Shown: in pieces, positions 18,401-26,376 of the stretch
Layout: each line of letters begins with the position of its first letter
Numbering within the stretch: the first letter of the stretch is position 1
Assembly (NCBI GenBank): GCA_942492815.1
Contig: OW818658.1
Location: 5,332,001-5,396,000 of the forward strand
DNA: 64,000 nt
Origin: JAEUWI01 sp942492815
Lineage (GTDB): Bacteria > Hydrogenedentota > Hydrogenedentia > Hydrogenedentales > JAEUWI01
Reading direction: 5' to 3'
Notes under the pieces: model-generated
What the model was told of the DNA's origin: nothing
Database searches by the model: none
The model's input: only the letters and a program-made list of their open reading frames with translations
Translations under genes and position numbers: made by a program

Positions 18401-18818
18401 GCCGCTGAGCTATCCGATCCTGGTCCAACCGGTGCTCGACCGCCATTGCGTGTCGTGCCACGGTGAGAATCAGGAGGCCGTACCCGGCAAGTCCCCCATC
18501 GTGCTGACCGGCGGACCCGAAGGCCATTACACGAAATCATACGAAGTCCTGGCGCGGCGCGTGCCCTTCTCCGCCTGGGGTCCGAGCCTGGAGGCCAACA
18601 GCGAACCCGCCGCCGGTGCAGACCGCTTTGGCGCACGGGCCAGCGATCTGATGACGATGCTCCGGGCCGGACACGAAGGGGTCCAGCTTCAGCAGGAAGA
18701 CTTCGACCGTCTCGTGACCTGGATGGACGCCAACGCCCTCTTCTACGGCACCTTTTCGCCGGAAGATCAGGCCCGCCAGCAACGGGGCGAGCGCATCGAA
18801 GGACCGGCGCTGGAGTAA
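15483..18818 (+). CDS. NPCBM-HzsA-like exported propeller/haem protein
   Basis: An 1111-residue exported protein, third HzsA-like member of the locus. After the signal peptide an NPCBM/NEW2-type carbohydrate-binding domain spans about residues 40-175 (TLRIGETVYDHGIGHHAPGE and YVDGELRFDSG are typical). A beta-rich and a helical segment follow, then the TolB-type propeller (FYHLYEIQPDGTGLRQIT, RRGGFHRCG, TRWDYVDRNAVHYQQLW). Haem sites are CVGCH at residue 938 and CVSCH at 989. GGAGG lies four bases before the ATG. It heads a plus-strand run with the propeller protein at 18933 and the ceramidase-like gene. The added NPCBM domain suggests attachment to a glycan or the cell surface. Confidence 0.82.
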   Translation: MYMNATRFYVLGVPMLVTLLAQPALSEAHDCLGELHQPILTKTIQGWGTLGMDSATAAPGKPPATLRIGETVYDHGIGHHAPGELVYTLPPGTYTAFSAEVGVQWQEGGKGSVVFQAYVDGELRFDSGLMTDSDPPKPVEVSLAGARELRLVSGDGGDGISSDMANWALAQLHRDPDALRFDPPSLLFDGATAPTPSAAVAGFSLIANDQGPQAARLGSDAFALCLRDGEIVESLIPVANAPGSFTLKATLDLLQGDGVDASLAIDGGTIQSKLLKPGANEIALAVNGASKDLALRLRTRGSGTECLVRWRNIQWVGPSGTLPLHALPEASAGDVYPPPVLPALRPAMESMLVEWDWRMQDGIGTEREPVTYATAIKRLLSRGDRLVADLQGGGALPVETLASWQALRDRCSALAGTGIDAQDPAWEQLWREAHQLRRQIALANPLADVGPLLFTKHVSSDMSHQLTQYYGRCARPGGGLFVLDTPGQSMAARGLTAGQLPEGSFMQPEVTYTGDRILFAFCAVTSMIPKTDPGRLERFYHLYEIQPDGTGLRQITEGPYNDFSPKELPSGKLIFISTRRGGFHRCGAGPCDVYTLATAEADGSDPRTISYHETQEWDPAVLEDGRVIYTRWDYVDRNAVHYQQLWTTRPDGSSPLAYYGNNTLSPVGVWEARSVPGSPHVMATAAAHHAMTAGSIILLDTTKGVDGAEPITRLTPDAPFPESETHVRPSNWHAPGSPAEYATPEEEKRWPGHCYRSPWPLSKDYFLAAYSFDALIGEPDENRANMFGLYLVDAFGNKELLYRDMNVASQWPVPIRPRPRPHVLPGMLDPGLGQEGTFYVQNVYESNVELTQGAVKAMRILQVLPKTTPNANNPSVGLANASPGKQVLGTVPVELDGSAYFRAPAGIPLSFQVLDEHGQSIHTMRSITYLQPGEKASCVGCHENRMTAPPHVPAGIALNRPPSTITPGPDGSKPLSYPILVQPVLDRHCVSCHGENQEAVPGKSPIVLTGGPEGHYTKSYEVLARRVPFSAWGPSLEANSEPAAGADRFGARASDLMTMLRAGHEGVQLQQEDFDRLVTWMDANALFYGTFSPEDQARQQRGERIEGPALE

Positions 18819-18932
18819 ATTCGAGACGAATTGCGTCGGCATGCACACGACTGAATTGGGGTGCATGTGCGTTGAGGGGAACTGGGAAATGGTGTGTGGG
18901 AAACCAGCCCGACAGGGCGGGAGATTGATCAA

Positions 18933-19880
18933 ATGCGTCGTATGCTACCTTCGTTAACTGGAGCCCTGGCCCTGTGCCTGTTCGTGGCGGGCCCGGTCTT
19001 CGCCCAGGCCCAGGAAGAAACCCAACTCATCCAAACCGGCACGGGCCATCGCTTCGCCGCAGCCGACTACAGCGGCAGCAAGGTCTTCCTCGTTAACGCG
19101 GATGGCGCGGTGGAGTGGGAATACGATACGGGCGGGGCCTGCGATGAGATCTGGATGCTGCCCAACGGCAACCTGCTTTTCAACACCGGCACCGGTGTAA
19201 CGGAAGTGAATCAGGCCAAGGAAGTGATCTTCCGGTACAGCGCCCAGAGCGAGATCTACGCCTGCCAGCGCCTGGCCAATGGCAACACCTTCATCGGCGA
19301 ATGCAACACCGGGCGATTGCTGGAAGTGGATCCGGCCGGGAAAGTCGTGAGCGAGTTGCGCCTCCTGCCCGAGGGCACCGACGGCGGGCACGTCTACATG
19401 CGCAATGCGCGCAAGCTGGCCAATGGCAACTTTCTCGTTGCCCATTCCGGCGAAGAGATCGTGCGGGAGTACGGGCCGGACGGCAAGGTGCTTCGGAAAA
19501 TTCCCGCCCCCGGCGGTCCCCACACGGCCATTCGCCTGCCCGACGGCAATACCCTGATCAGTTGCGGCGACATGCACCAGGCCGCCATGGTCCTAGAAGT
19601 GGACCCGGACGGCAAGGTCGTCTGGAAAGTGGAGCATGACGAGCTTCCCGGCATTTCCCTCAAGTTTATCGCGGGCATCCACCGTCTCCCCAATGGCAAC
19701 ACCGTCCTGTCGAACTGGGTCGGACACAACCAGTTCGGTAAGGCCCCCCACCTCATCGAAGTCACCCCGGACAAGAAGGTGGTGTGGACCTTCCAGGACC
19801 ACAAGACGATGAAGACCATCTCCAGCGTCCAGATCCTCGACGTGCCCGGCGACCCGACCGCCGGCGAGGTGTTGCATTGA
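18933..19880 (+). CDS. Exported PQQ-like beta-propeller protein
   Basis: A 315-residue protein with a signal peptide (LTGALALCLFVAGPVFAQAQ) followed entirely by short repeated blades of the type LPNGNLLFNTGTG, LANGNTFIGECNTG, LPDGNTLISCGD and LPNGNTVLSNWVG. This LPNGNTL repeat is typical of PQQ-like and arylsulfotransferase-like propellers. No catalytic residue can be assigned. The start at 18933 is preferred over the GTG at 18894 because the signal peptide then starts correctly and GGGAG lies upstream. It sits 114 bases after the NPCBM-HzsA-like gene and may act with it outside the cell. Confidence 0.75.
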   Translation: MRRMLPSLTGALALCLFVAGPVFAQAQEETQLIQTGTGHRFAAADYSGSKVFLVNADGAVEWEYDTGGACDEIWMLPNGNLLFNTGTGVTEVNQAKEVIFRYSAQSEIYACQRLANGNTFIGECNTGRLLEVDPAGKVVSELRLLPEGTDGGHVYMRNARKLANGNFLVAHSGEEIVREYGPDGKVLRKIPAPGGPHTAIRLPDGNTLISCGDMHQAAMVLEVDPDGKVVWKVEHDELPGISLKFIAGIHRLPNGNTVLSNWVGHNQFGKAPHLIEVTPDKKVVWTFQDHKTMKTISSVQILDVPGDPTAGEVLH

Positions 19881-20025
19881 TTTCCTGACGGTGTGGCAGG
19901 CTTCCTGCCCCCGCCGGGCAGAAACGTCCGGCCGCCCGATGGTTTGACCCTGTCCGCCGGCGGCCAGTAGACTCACCGCAGTGAATGGTCTATTGGCTGC
20001 CCTATTTCCAGACAGGAATCTCCCC

Positions 20026-21549
20026 ATGCGCCTGCGTTATTTCAGTTTCGCACTGCTCCTTCTCTCTGCGCTGGCGCCCCGCCCCGCCCTCGCCCAGGCT
20101 CCCGCGCCGCTGCGGGCGGGCGCGGCGAAGAGCGATATCTCCCGCGTGGAGGCGGGCCTCCGAATCAATGACCCCGTATACGCCAAGGCCCTCGTGCTCG
20201 CGCAGGGCGATACGAAGGTTGCGATCATCGCGATGGACGTCACGGCCATCGGCGGCATTGGCGAGGTCACCGACGCCTTTCTGCCGGAGCTGCGCGCCAG
20301 GCTTGAGGCGGAGTTGGGCATTCCGCCGCTCCACGTGCTGGTAAACGCTTCCCACAACCATCCGCCCCACAATTTCCTGTGCTCCCACGAGGAGCAGGTG
20401 GCCCGGGCTTTCGACGCCGTGAAGCGGGCCCACGACGCCTTGGAACCCGTCACCGCGGGTGCGGGATCGGGCGAGGAAAAGCGCATCTCCATGAACCGCA
20501 CGCTCCGCCTGAAAGATGGCACGGGCTGGACCATCCGCCACAGCAATCCTTCTCCGCCGGACGACGTGGTGGAGAGCGTGGGGCCGGTGGATCCGGAGAT
20601 CGGCGTGCTGCGGCTGGACCGCGCCGATGGCTCGACCCTGGCCGTGCTCTACAATTTCGCGTGCCACCCCTACGTCACCGTGCCCGAGGGCGGCGTGACT
20701 TCGGACTACCCCGGCTTTGCTTCGGAAGTCATCGAGGACAACCTGCCGGGCGCCATGGCGATATTCATTCAGGGCGCGGGCGGCGATATCACGCCGATTC
20801 TCTACAAAGACGTGAACCGCGCGCGGGACTCGGCACCGGAAGGGCGCATCCTCGGATTGAGCACGCTGAAGACGGTTCGGGCGGTCGAAACGAAGCCCGC
20901 CAATCTGAAGGTCGTCAACGAAGCGCTTCCCCTGCCGCGCAAGGCCGACTTCGAAGAGCGCATCGCCGCGTTCAAAGAGGAAGAGGCCCAGTTGCTCGCT
21001 TCACTCCGGGGCATGAGCCTGAACTTCAAGACCTTCGTGCCGCTGTACATGAAGCACCTGATGGACCCGGAGCATCCCCTGGACTATTCCTACCGCTACC
21101 TGCAGTCCGCGTCCATCGGCGAGAACGAATTCGGCATGATCGACCAACAGAATCGGGATTACCTCGCGAAGTACATGAAGAACATCCGCACGATGGAAGA
21201 GCTGACGCGGATCCAGGACGACATCGCCACGCTGCGTCGCCACCAGAAGATCAACGCGGACTCGGGCGAGACCACCGTGGCAACGGAAGTCATGGGCCTC
21301 CGCATCGGCGACTTCGTGCTGGTGAGTTCGCCCACGGAAATGCTCACGACCGTGGGGCTGAATGTGAAAAGCGCGTCGCCCTTCGAGCACACCTTCATAT
21401 CCGCCTACAGCAACGGCTACATCCACTACGGCCCGCCCGCCTCGGAATACGCCATGGGCGGCTATGAAGCGGTGGAGTGTCTGCTGGCCCCCGAATGGCA
21501 GGCGCTGTATGAGGCGAAGGCCGCCGAAGTGCTGAAGGCGCTGGAGTAA
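20026..21549 (+). CDS. Exported neutral/alkaline ceramidase-like hydrolase
   Basis: A 507-residue exported protein with a signal peptide ending near ALAQAPAPLRAG. It matches the N-terminal catalytic domain of neutral/alkaline non-lysosomal ceramidases, zinc amidases. Visible family features are the start RAGAAKSDIS, IAMDVTAIGG, the zinc-binding VNASHNHPPHN, and NFACHPYVT. It lacks the C-terminal immunoglobulin-like domain of true ceramidases. Bacterial relatives of this short type are common in planctomycete-like genomes and their substrate is usually unknown. The start at 20026 is chosen for the signal peptide. Confidence 0.8.
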   Translation: MRLRYFSFALLLLSALAPRPALAQAPAPLRAGAAKSDISRVEAGLRINDPVYAKALVLAQGDTKVAIIAMDVTAIGGIGEVTDAFLPELRARLEAELGIPPLHVLVNASHNHPPHNFLCSHEEQVARAFDAVKRAHDALEPVTAGAGSGEEKRISMNRTLRLKDGTGWTIRHSNPSPPDDVVESVGPVDPEIGVLRLDRADGSTLAVLYNFACHPYVTVPEGGVTSDYPGFASEVIEDNLPGAMAIFIQGAGGDITPILYKDVNRARDSAPEGRILGLSTLKTVRAVETKPANLKVVNEALPLPRKADFEERIAAFKEEEAQLLASLRGMSLNFKTFVPLYMKHLMDPEHPLDYSYRYLQSASIGENEFGMIDQQNRDYLAKYMKNIRTMEELTRIQDDIATLRRHQKINADSGETTVATEVMGLRIGDFVLVSSPTEMLTTVGLNVKSASPFEHTFISAYSNGYIHYGPPASEYAMGGYEAVECLLAPEWQALYEAKAAEVLKALE

Positions 21550-21559
21550 GAGAAACGCT

Positions 21560-21633
21560 TACAGGGACGGCAGGGACAACAGCGACGGCAGGGGTTTACT
21601 CCTGCTGTCCCTGAAGTCCCTGCCGTCCCTGTA
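21560..21633. terminator. 18-bp perfect inverted repeat between convergent genes
   Basis: TACAGGGACGGCAGGGAC at 21560-21577 is matched exactly in reverse complement by 21616-21633, and the spacer carries further imperfect copies of the GACGGCAGGG unit. It lies between the ends of the ceramidase-like and DUF1080 genes. It could end transcription from both sides, but it lacks T-runs and is also built like a dispersed repeat. Confidence 0.5.
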
Positions 21634-21664
21634 TTGACGAACAGTTACATCGGACCAATCGCGA

Positions 21665-22528
21665 TCAGTCTTTCAATTCCCGCACCCACACATTGCGGAA
21701 AGACACCGGGTTGCCGTGGTCCTGGAACTGGAGGGGGCCCTTGTCGCCGTGGGCGACATATTCGCTGATGGAGTGACTTCCCTCCCAGGTGTTGCCGCCG
21801 GTGAGTTCAATGTTGTCGTGGACTACGATGCCGTTCTGAATCACGGTGAAAGTGGCGCGCTTCACGACCTTGTCGCCCTCAAAGATCGGACGGTGGAAGA
21901 TGATGTCGTAGCTCTGCCATTCACCCGGTTTGCGGCAGGCGTTCACCAGCGGCACATTGCGTCCATAGAGCGCGGCGCACTGGCCATCGGGATAAGTCGT
22001 GTTGTTGTAGGAGTCGAGGACCTGCACTTCGTACTGGCCCATGAGAAACACGCCGCTGTTGCCACGACCCTGGCCTTCGCCCTCGGGCACGGCGGGCGTG
22101 GCGAATTCCACGTGCAACTGGCAGGACCCGAATTGCTGCTTCGACTGAATGTAGCCCGAGTCTTCCGTCGGCTGCATCACGCCGTCCTTCAATATCCACT
22201 TCGTCGCCGAGCCGTCGGTCGCCGTCCAGTTGTCGAGGTTCGCCCCGTCGAAGAGCACGATGGCATCGGAAGGCGCGGGCGTGATCACCCCACTCTCCGG
22301 CGCGGGTCCAGGCGTTACGATGGGCGGCTGGGGCACGATCTTCGGGTCCTCCTCGTGGACCATGATCCCGTCGATGGTCATGTACTTCACTTCTTCCATC
22401 TCGCCTTTGTCATTCTTCTCCATCTTCGTCCAGCGCTTGACGACGGGCTTGTCGAAGTCCGCGTGGGCGGCGGTGAAGGCGAAGGTGGTGGTGAGAAGTG
22501 CGGCTACGAGTATTCTCTGCTTTGGCAT
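21665..22528 (-). CDS. Exported DUF1080 (3-keto-disaccharide hydrolase type) protein
   Basis: A 287-residue exported protein. After a signal peptide (ILVAALLTTTFAFTAAHA) and a Pro-rich linker, residues about 95-287 form a DUF1080 concanavalin-like domain: LFDGANLDNW at the start, GNSGVFLMGQYEVQVLDS in the centre, and QDHGNPVSFRNVWVREL at the end. This domain is abundant in planctomycete-like bacteria; some members hydrolyse 3-keto-disaccharides and others only bind sugar. The start at 22528 is fixed by AGGAG and the signal peptide; the longer frame to 22708 is not credible. It is a single gene. Confidence 0.88.
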   Translation of the reverse strand: MPKQRILVAALLTTTFAFTAAHADFDKPVVKRWTKMEKNDKGEMEEVKYMTIDGIMVHEEDPKIVPQPPIVTPGPAPESGVITPAPSDAIVLFDGANLDNWTATDGSATKWILKDGVMQPTEDSGYIQSKQQFGSCQLHVEFATPAVPEGEGQGRGNSGVFLMGQYEVQVLDSYNNTTYPDGQCAALYGRNVPLVNACRKPGEWQSYDIIFHRPIFEGDKVVKRATFTVIQNGIVVHDNIELTGGNTWEGSHSISEYVAHGDKGPLQFQDHGNPVSFRNVWVRELKD

Positions 22529-22701
22529 TGGGGGCAACGCTCCTGTGCGGTTGTGGGTGAATCGATAAACAGTAATATACGGACCAGCAAAAGCGCAACC
22601 GGGTTTTGGAAGGGCGCGATCTCTTCCGTCCATGTGGCTGTACAAAGTGAGGAGACCAAGATAAACTGTATCAACCAGACTTGGTTTGGTAGAAGCACGC
22701 A

Positions 22702-22729
22702 TTGACACAACTCAGAATGCCGGTATAGT
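22702..22729 (+). promoter_or_regulatory. Sigma-70 promoter of the zinc-ribbon gene
   Basis: A perfect TTGACA (22702-22707) and TATAGT (22724-22729) are 16 bases apart. Transcription would start near 22736, giving a leader of about 115 bases to the ATG at 22853. The rest of the 324-base divergent gap 22529-22852 is AT-rich with nothing else recognised. Confidence 0.65.
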
Positions 22730-22852
22730 CTTCTCTCTCGAACTGGTGAGCTCGTCCAAAGACAGTATACGTGCAACTTACGACTTATTGTCATGTCGTT
22801 GGTTGCGAATTATCACTCAAAAGGGCGCATAGCGGAAATAGGGAGGCATAGA

Positions 22853-23749
22853 ATGATTCGATTCGAGTGTTCAAATTGCGGACAACAATTGGCAGTCTCA
22901 CGGAAGTATCAGGGAACTGCGGGCACATGCAATCACTGCGGTGCTCGATTGGTGGTGCCCAATGGGACGAGCCACAGTGACCCCGTTCTATCGCGGCAAA
23001 AAACTGGAAGCAGCCGGACAAAAATTACGCTTGTCATATTGGGATTTGGGGGTGGAATACTATTACTCTTGACTACAGCTGGTAATCGTGATGCAAATCA
23101 TTCTCAAGTCAATCTTGAGACCAGTACTACAACGCCTAGCACCAGCACGGCCTTCTCGGAAGCCCAAGAAAAGCACTCGCAACAAATCAACCCGATAGGT
23201 TTACCAGAGCGCGCTCTACCAACACTGGAGGCGATTCAGTCCGAGCAAATGTGGGTTGACTACAGTCGTGAGGAGTTCGAGATCTACCGCGCCCTTATGT
23301 CATCCACCATTGCTTCCGAGAAAGATGCCTTGGACGACGTTGCGAAGAGATTCGGAATAAGTTCGAATGATGTGAAAGCAATTTCGGAAAAAGTCATGCA
23401 AAGCGCCTTTTCTCGCGACTGCGTTCAACTGGAACGACAAATCCGAGACGCCCTGACGAACGACGCCTCAATAAAGTCGGCAAGCTGTGCAATGGCGTTT
23501 ATTGGAATCAAGTACCTTGACTCCAAGGCAACAGGAAATGAATCCACAATCGTAAAATCGACTATTGAAAGGATGCCACTGATCGCCGGCAAGATGTTCT
23601 TGGTTAAGGGCGTGGACCACGTGCGACTGATCGCTACCATGAATGATGGCGATACGACCATAGCAAGTCTCGAAATGTGCAGGTTCGAGTGGAACCCGCT
23701 CCTTAGAGCAGATGAATACAAGGGGTACAGCGCCAATGAGAACTTGTAG
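22853..23749 (+). CDS. Zinc-ribbon single-pass membrane protein, unknown function
   Basis: A 298-residue protein. Residues 1-34 are a zinc ribbon of the planctomycete MJ0042-like type: CSNCGQQL and CNHCGARLVVP, four Cys in two CxxC knuckles. A basic linker and one membrane helix (ITLVILGFGGGILLLLTTAG) follow, then a Ser/Thr-rich linker and a domain of about 180 residues I do not recognise. The topology suggests a cytoplasmic ribbon and an outer-side domain. GGGAGG seven bases upstream fixes the ATG at 22853. Base composition is more AT-rich than neighbouring genes, as for the gene at 1582, which suggests acquisition. Confidence 0.65.
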   Translation: MIRFECSNCGQQLAVSRKYQGTAGTCNHCGARLVVPNGTSHSDPVLSRQKTGSSRTKITLVILGFGGGILLLLTTAGNRDANHSQVNLETSTTTPSTSTAFSEAQEKHSQQINPIGLPERALPTLEAIQSEQMWVDYSREEFEIYRALMSSTIASEKDALDDVAKRFGISSNDVKAISEKVMQSAFSRDCVQLERQIRDALTNDASIKSASCAMAFIGIKYLDSKATGNESTIVKSTIERMPLIAGKMFLVKGVDHVRLIATMNDGDTTIASLEMCRFEWNPLLRADEYKGYSANENL

Positions 23750-23836
23750 TCGGCACTTTTCGTACGCAACTATGGATCAACAAGGCAACTTCTGCCTTCC
23801 AGCAAGCTACAGAGTTAGTTCTTAGACATAACTAAA

Positions 23837-26017
23837 TTACACCACACCCTCGTTCTCCAGGCACGCGATGACCACGCTGATCAGCTCCACGTCCACTTCG
23901 CGATTCAGGCGCTCGAAGAGATCTTCCATGGGGCGCTTGCCAATCTCTTCCACGGCATAGGCGATATCCTCCGCGACCACGGGATCGACCCACTCGGTGG
24001 GATCGGTGATGCCGTTCGCGCGGATGTATTCCTTGAGCAGCATGGTGGCCTGGAAGCTGGAGCGGTTGAGGTGCTCAGCCACTTCGGCGATGCCCCAGCC
24101 CTGCTTGTACAGGGCGAAGGCTTCGTCGCGGGCCTTGTTGGGCTTGGCGGCTTTCTCGCTCTTTGCAGCGGTCTTTTTCTCACCGGCATATTGCTGGATC
24201 ACCGGCAGGAAGCGGGCGGCGTAGTCGGCGCACTTTTTCTCGCCCACGCCGCTGACCTGGAGGAATTCTTTCTTGTTCGTGGGCTTTCGTCGCGCCATGT
24301 CGCGCAGGGCGGCATCCCCGAAGATGGCGAAGGCTGGAATCCCGCTTTCCTGGGCGATTTCGCGGCGCAGGCTGCGGAGGGCCTCGAAGAGGGCCTTGTC
24401 CACGCCCGACCAGGACTTCGCGGAGGCGGCGGATTCGCGGGAGCGCGCTCGGGGTCCTTCCGCGGGCTTGAGGAGACGGGGCGTCTCTTCGCCGCGCAGG
24501 AGCAGACGTCCTTTGGTCGTGACTTCGAGTATGTTGTATTCCCCAGCCTTGCGGAGGTAACCCTGGGAGGCGAGTTGCTCGATCCAGTTGCGGATGTTTT
24601 TCGCATCGTGCTCTTGCAGCAGGCCCCAGGTGCTCAATTTATCGTGGCCCTTTTCCAGCACGCGGGCCTCGCGCGATCCCGTGAGGATCAGCGTGGTGTA
24701 GCTCGGTCCGGCGACATCGCCCAGGCGCACGACGCAGGAAAGAATTTTCTGCGCGATGACGAGGGCATCTTTCACCATGTCCGCATTGCCCAGGCAGAGA
24801 TCGCAGGCGCCGCAGTGGGTTTTCTCGATGGTCTCACCGAAGTAGGCCATGAGCACACGGTGGCGGCAGGTGACGCCGGTGCAGTAGTTGTACATGTCGT
24901 TGAGCTTGGACCGGGCGATCTTCTTCGCCGCTTCGTCCTGGTCTTTCAGGAGATACTCCCAGAGGCTGAAGTCGGTGCCGGAATAGAGGAGGCGGCATTC
25001 CGCTTCGAGGCCGTCGCGCCCGGCGCGGCCGCTTTCCTGCTGGTAGTGCTCTATCGTCTTGGGCATGCCCGTGTGGACCACGTAGCGCACGTCGGGCTTG
25101 TCGATGCCCATGCCAAAGGCGACCGTGGCCACGATGATCTCCGCGCCCTCGCGGGAGAAGGCTTCCTGATTCTTCTGGCGCGTGGCGGCGTCCATCCCCG
25201 CGTGGTAGGGCAGGGCGGCGTGGCCCTTCGCGTTGAGCTGCTGGCACAGCTCCTCCACCTTCTTGCGCGTGATGCAGTAGATCACACCCGATTCGCCTTT
25301 GTGCCGCTCGACCACTTCGAGGACCTGGGCGACTTCGTCGGTGCGGCGCTCGGCGGCATAAACGAGGTTGGGCCGGTCCGCGGAGGCCACGAGGATCTCG
25401 GGCTTCTTCAGCTTGAGCGAGGCGCACACATCGGCGCGCACCTGGGGCGTGGCCGTGGCGGTGTAGCCGTGGAAGGCAATCTCGGGAAAGGCGCTCCGCA
25501 GGCTTTCCAGCGCGCGGTACTCGGGGCGAAAATCGTGGCCCCACTGGCTGATGCAGTGGGCCTCGTCGATGGCGACAAAGGACACCTTCAACTGCTTCAG
25601 ATATTCGATGAAGTCGGGCTTCACCACGCGCTCGGGCGCGACATAGAGCAGCTTCACCTGGCCCGCCTGGATCAGTTCATGGGTCTCGCGCCGCTCCCGC
25701 ACCGTGAGGCTGCTGTTGATGCAGGCCGCGCCAGCGCCCACGGCGCGCAGGCCGTCCACCTGGTCTTTCATCAATGAAATCAACGGTGAAATGATGATCG
25801 CCATGCCGTCCAGCGCGAGGGCGGGCGCCTGATAACACAGGGACTTGCCGCCGCCCGTGGGCAGCACCACCAGCGAGTCCCGCCCCGCAATCACGGACTC
25901 CATGGCCTTCTCCTGCAAGGGACGCAGGCTCCCATAACCCCAGAAACGGCGCACGATTTCCGCAAGATTGGCGGATTGCGGCGCAGGAGTTGGGGTGTTG
26001 GCGGAGGGTGTGATCAT
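23837..26017 (-). CDS. recQ: ATP-dependent DNA helicase RecQ
   Basis: A 726-residue 3'-5' DNA helicase of recombination and fork repair. Walker A GGGKS is at residues 55-59 and DEAH at 151-154. HCISQWGHDFRP is the RecQ aromatic loop, and TATATPQVR, GMGIDKPDVR and QQESGRAGRDG are the other helicase motifs. The zinc-binding region is CTGVTCRHR ... HCGACDLC. A winged-helix segment and an HRDC domain (ALFEALRSLRREIAQ ... VSGVGEKK) follow. The last 100 residues are an HTH_40-like C-terminal domain (WGIAEVAEHLNRSSFQA) found in some RecQ proteins. It is a single gene with complete motifs. Confidence 0.97.
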   Translation of the reverse strand: MITPSANTPTPAPQSANLAEIVRRFWGYGSLRPLQEKAMESVIAGRDSLVVLPTGGGKSLCYQAPALALDGMAIIISPLISLMKDQVDGLRAVGAGAACINSSLTVRERRETHELIQAGQVKLLYVAPERVVKPDFIEYLKQLKVSFVAIDEAHCISQWGHDFRPEYRALESLRSAFPEIAFHGYTATATPQVRADVCASLKLKKPEILVASADRPNLVYAAERRTDEVAQVLEVVERHKGESGVIYCITRKKVEELCQQLNAKGHAALPYHAGMDAATRQKNQEAFSREGAEIIVATVAFGMGIDKPDVRYVVHTGMPKTIEHYQQESGRAGRDGLEAECRLLYSGTDFSLWEYLLKDQDEAAKKIARSKLNDMYNYCTGVTCRHRVLMAYFGETIEKTHCGACDLCLGNADMVKDALVIAQKILSCVVRLGDVAGPSYTTLILTGSREARVLEKGHDKLSTWGLLQEHDAKNIRNWIEQLASQGYLRKAGEYNILEVTTKGRLLLRGEETPRLLKPAEGPRARSRESAASAKSWSGVDKALFEALRSLRREIAQESGIPAFAIFGDAALRDMARRKPTNKKEFLQVSGVGEKKCADYAARFLPVIQQYAGEKKTAAKSEKAAKPNKARDEAFALYKQGWGIAEVAEHLNRSSFQATMLLKEYIRANGITDPTEWVDPVVAEDIAYAVEEIGKRPMEDLFERLNREVDVELISVVIACLENEGVV

Positions 26018-26376
26018 GACGCGGGTACTTTAGCACAGGCGGGGCGTTGGGTGCGCTCTGGGGTACGGCCCCGTCTTAAGCGGGGAAAGTCCTCTTGGGG
26101 CGCACTTCCCGCTAAGGCAGGGATGCTTCGCAAGCACACCACATCACCTGAAAAAGAAGGGGGCCGAAGGTGGGTTAACCTTCCAGGTTGACACAATGCG
26201 TATGTCTACTTGTAGTGGGCCCGGTGGTGATGTGTTTTGTCTGATGTCCCTGTTCCAAGCTCCGTGTGGCCTTTAGACACCATAGTGGCCTTTGTCTCAA
26301 CCTGGAAGGTTAAGCCACCTTGGCCCGACTTTCCTGGGTGAGGAATACCTCGATTGGGTACGTTGGATATCCCGCG
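26018..26376. other. Gene-free stretch with opposed repeat units
   Basis: No gene is seen between recQ and the next gene on the same strand. The stretch holds two copies of a 33-34-base unit in opposite orientation, described separately, and their 99-base spacer. Nothing else is recognised. Confidence 0.6.
26161..26326. repeat. Opposed copies of a 33-34-base repeat
   Basis: Unit A at 26161-26194 reads GGGCCGAAGGTGGGTTAACC and on. Unit B, reverse complement of 26294-26326, reads GGGCCAAGGTGGCTTAACC and on. They share a perfect 17-base core (26175-26191 with 26297-26313) and differ by one indel and two substitutions elsewhere. The spacing suggests a small palindromic element with no coding capacity. 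Confidence 0.65.

Noticed and set aside
8214..18818. True hydrazine synthase (anammox) locus
   Set aside because: The axial Tyr of the catalytic haem is not at its usual place in any of the three alpha-like proteins, and no other anammox gene is in the window. Only the domain plan is shared.
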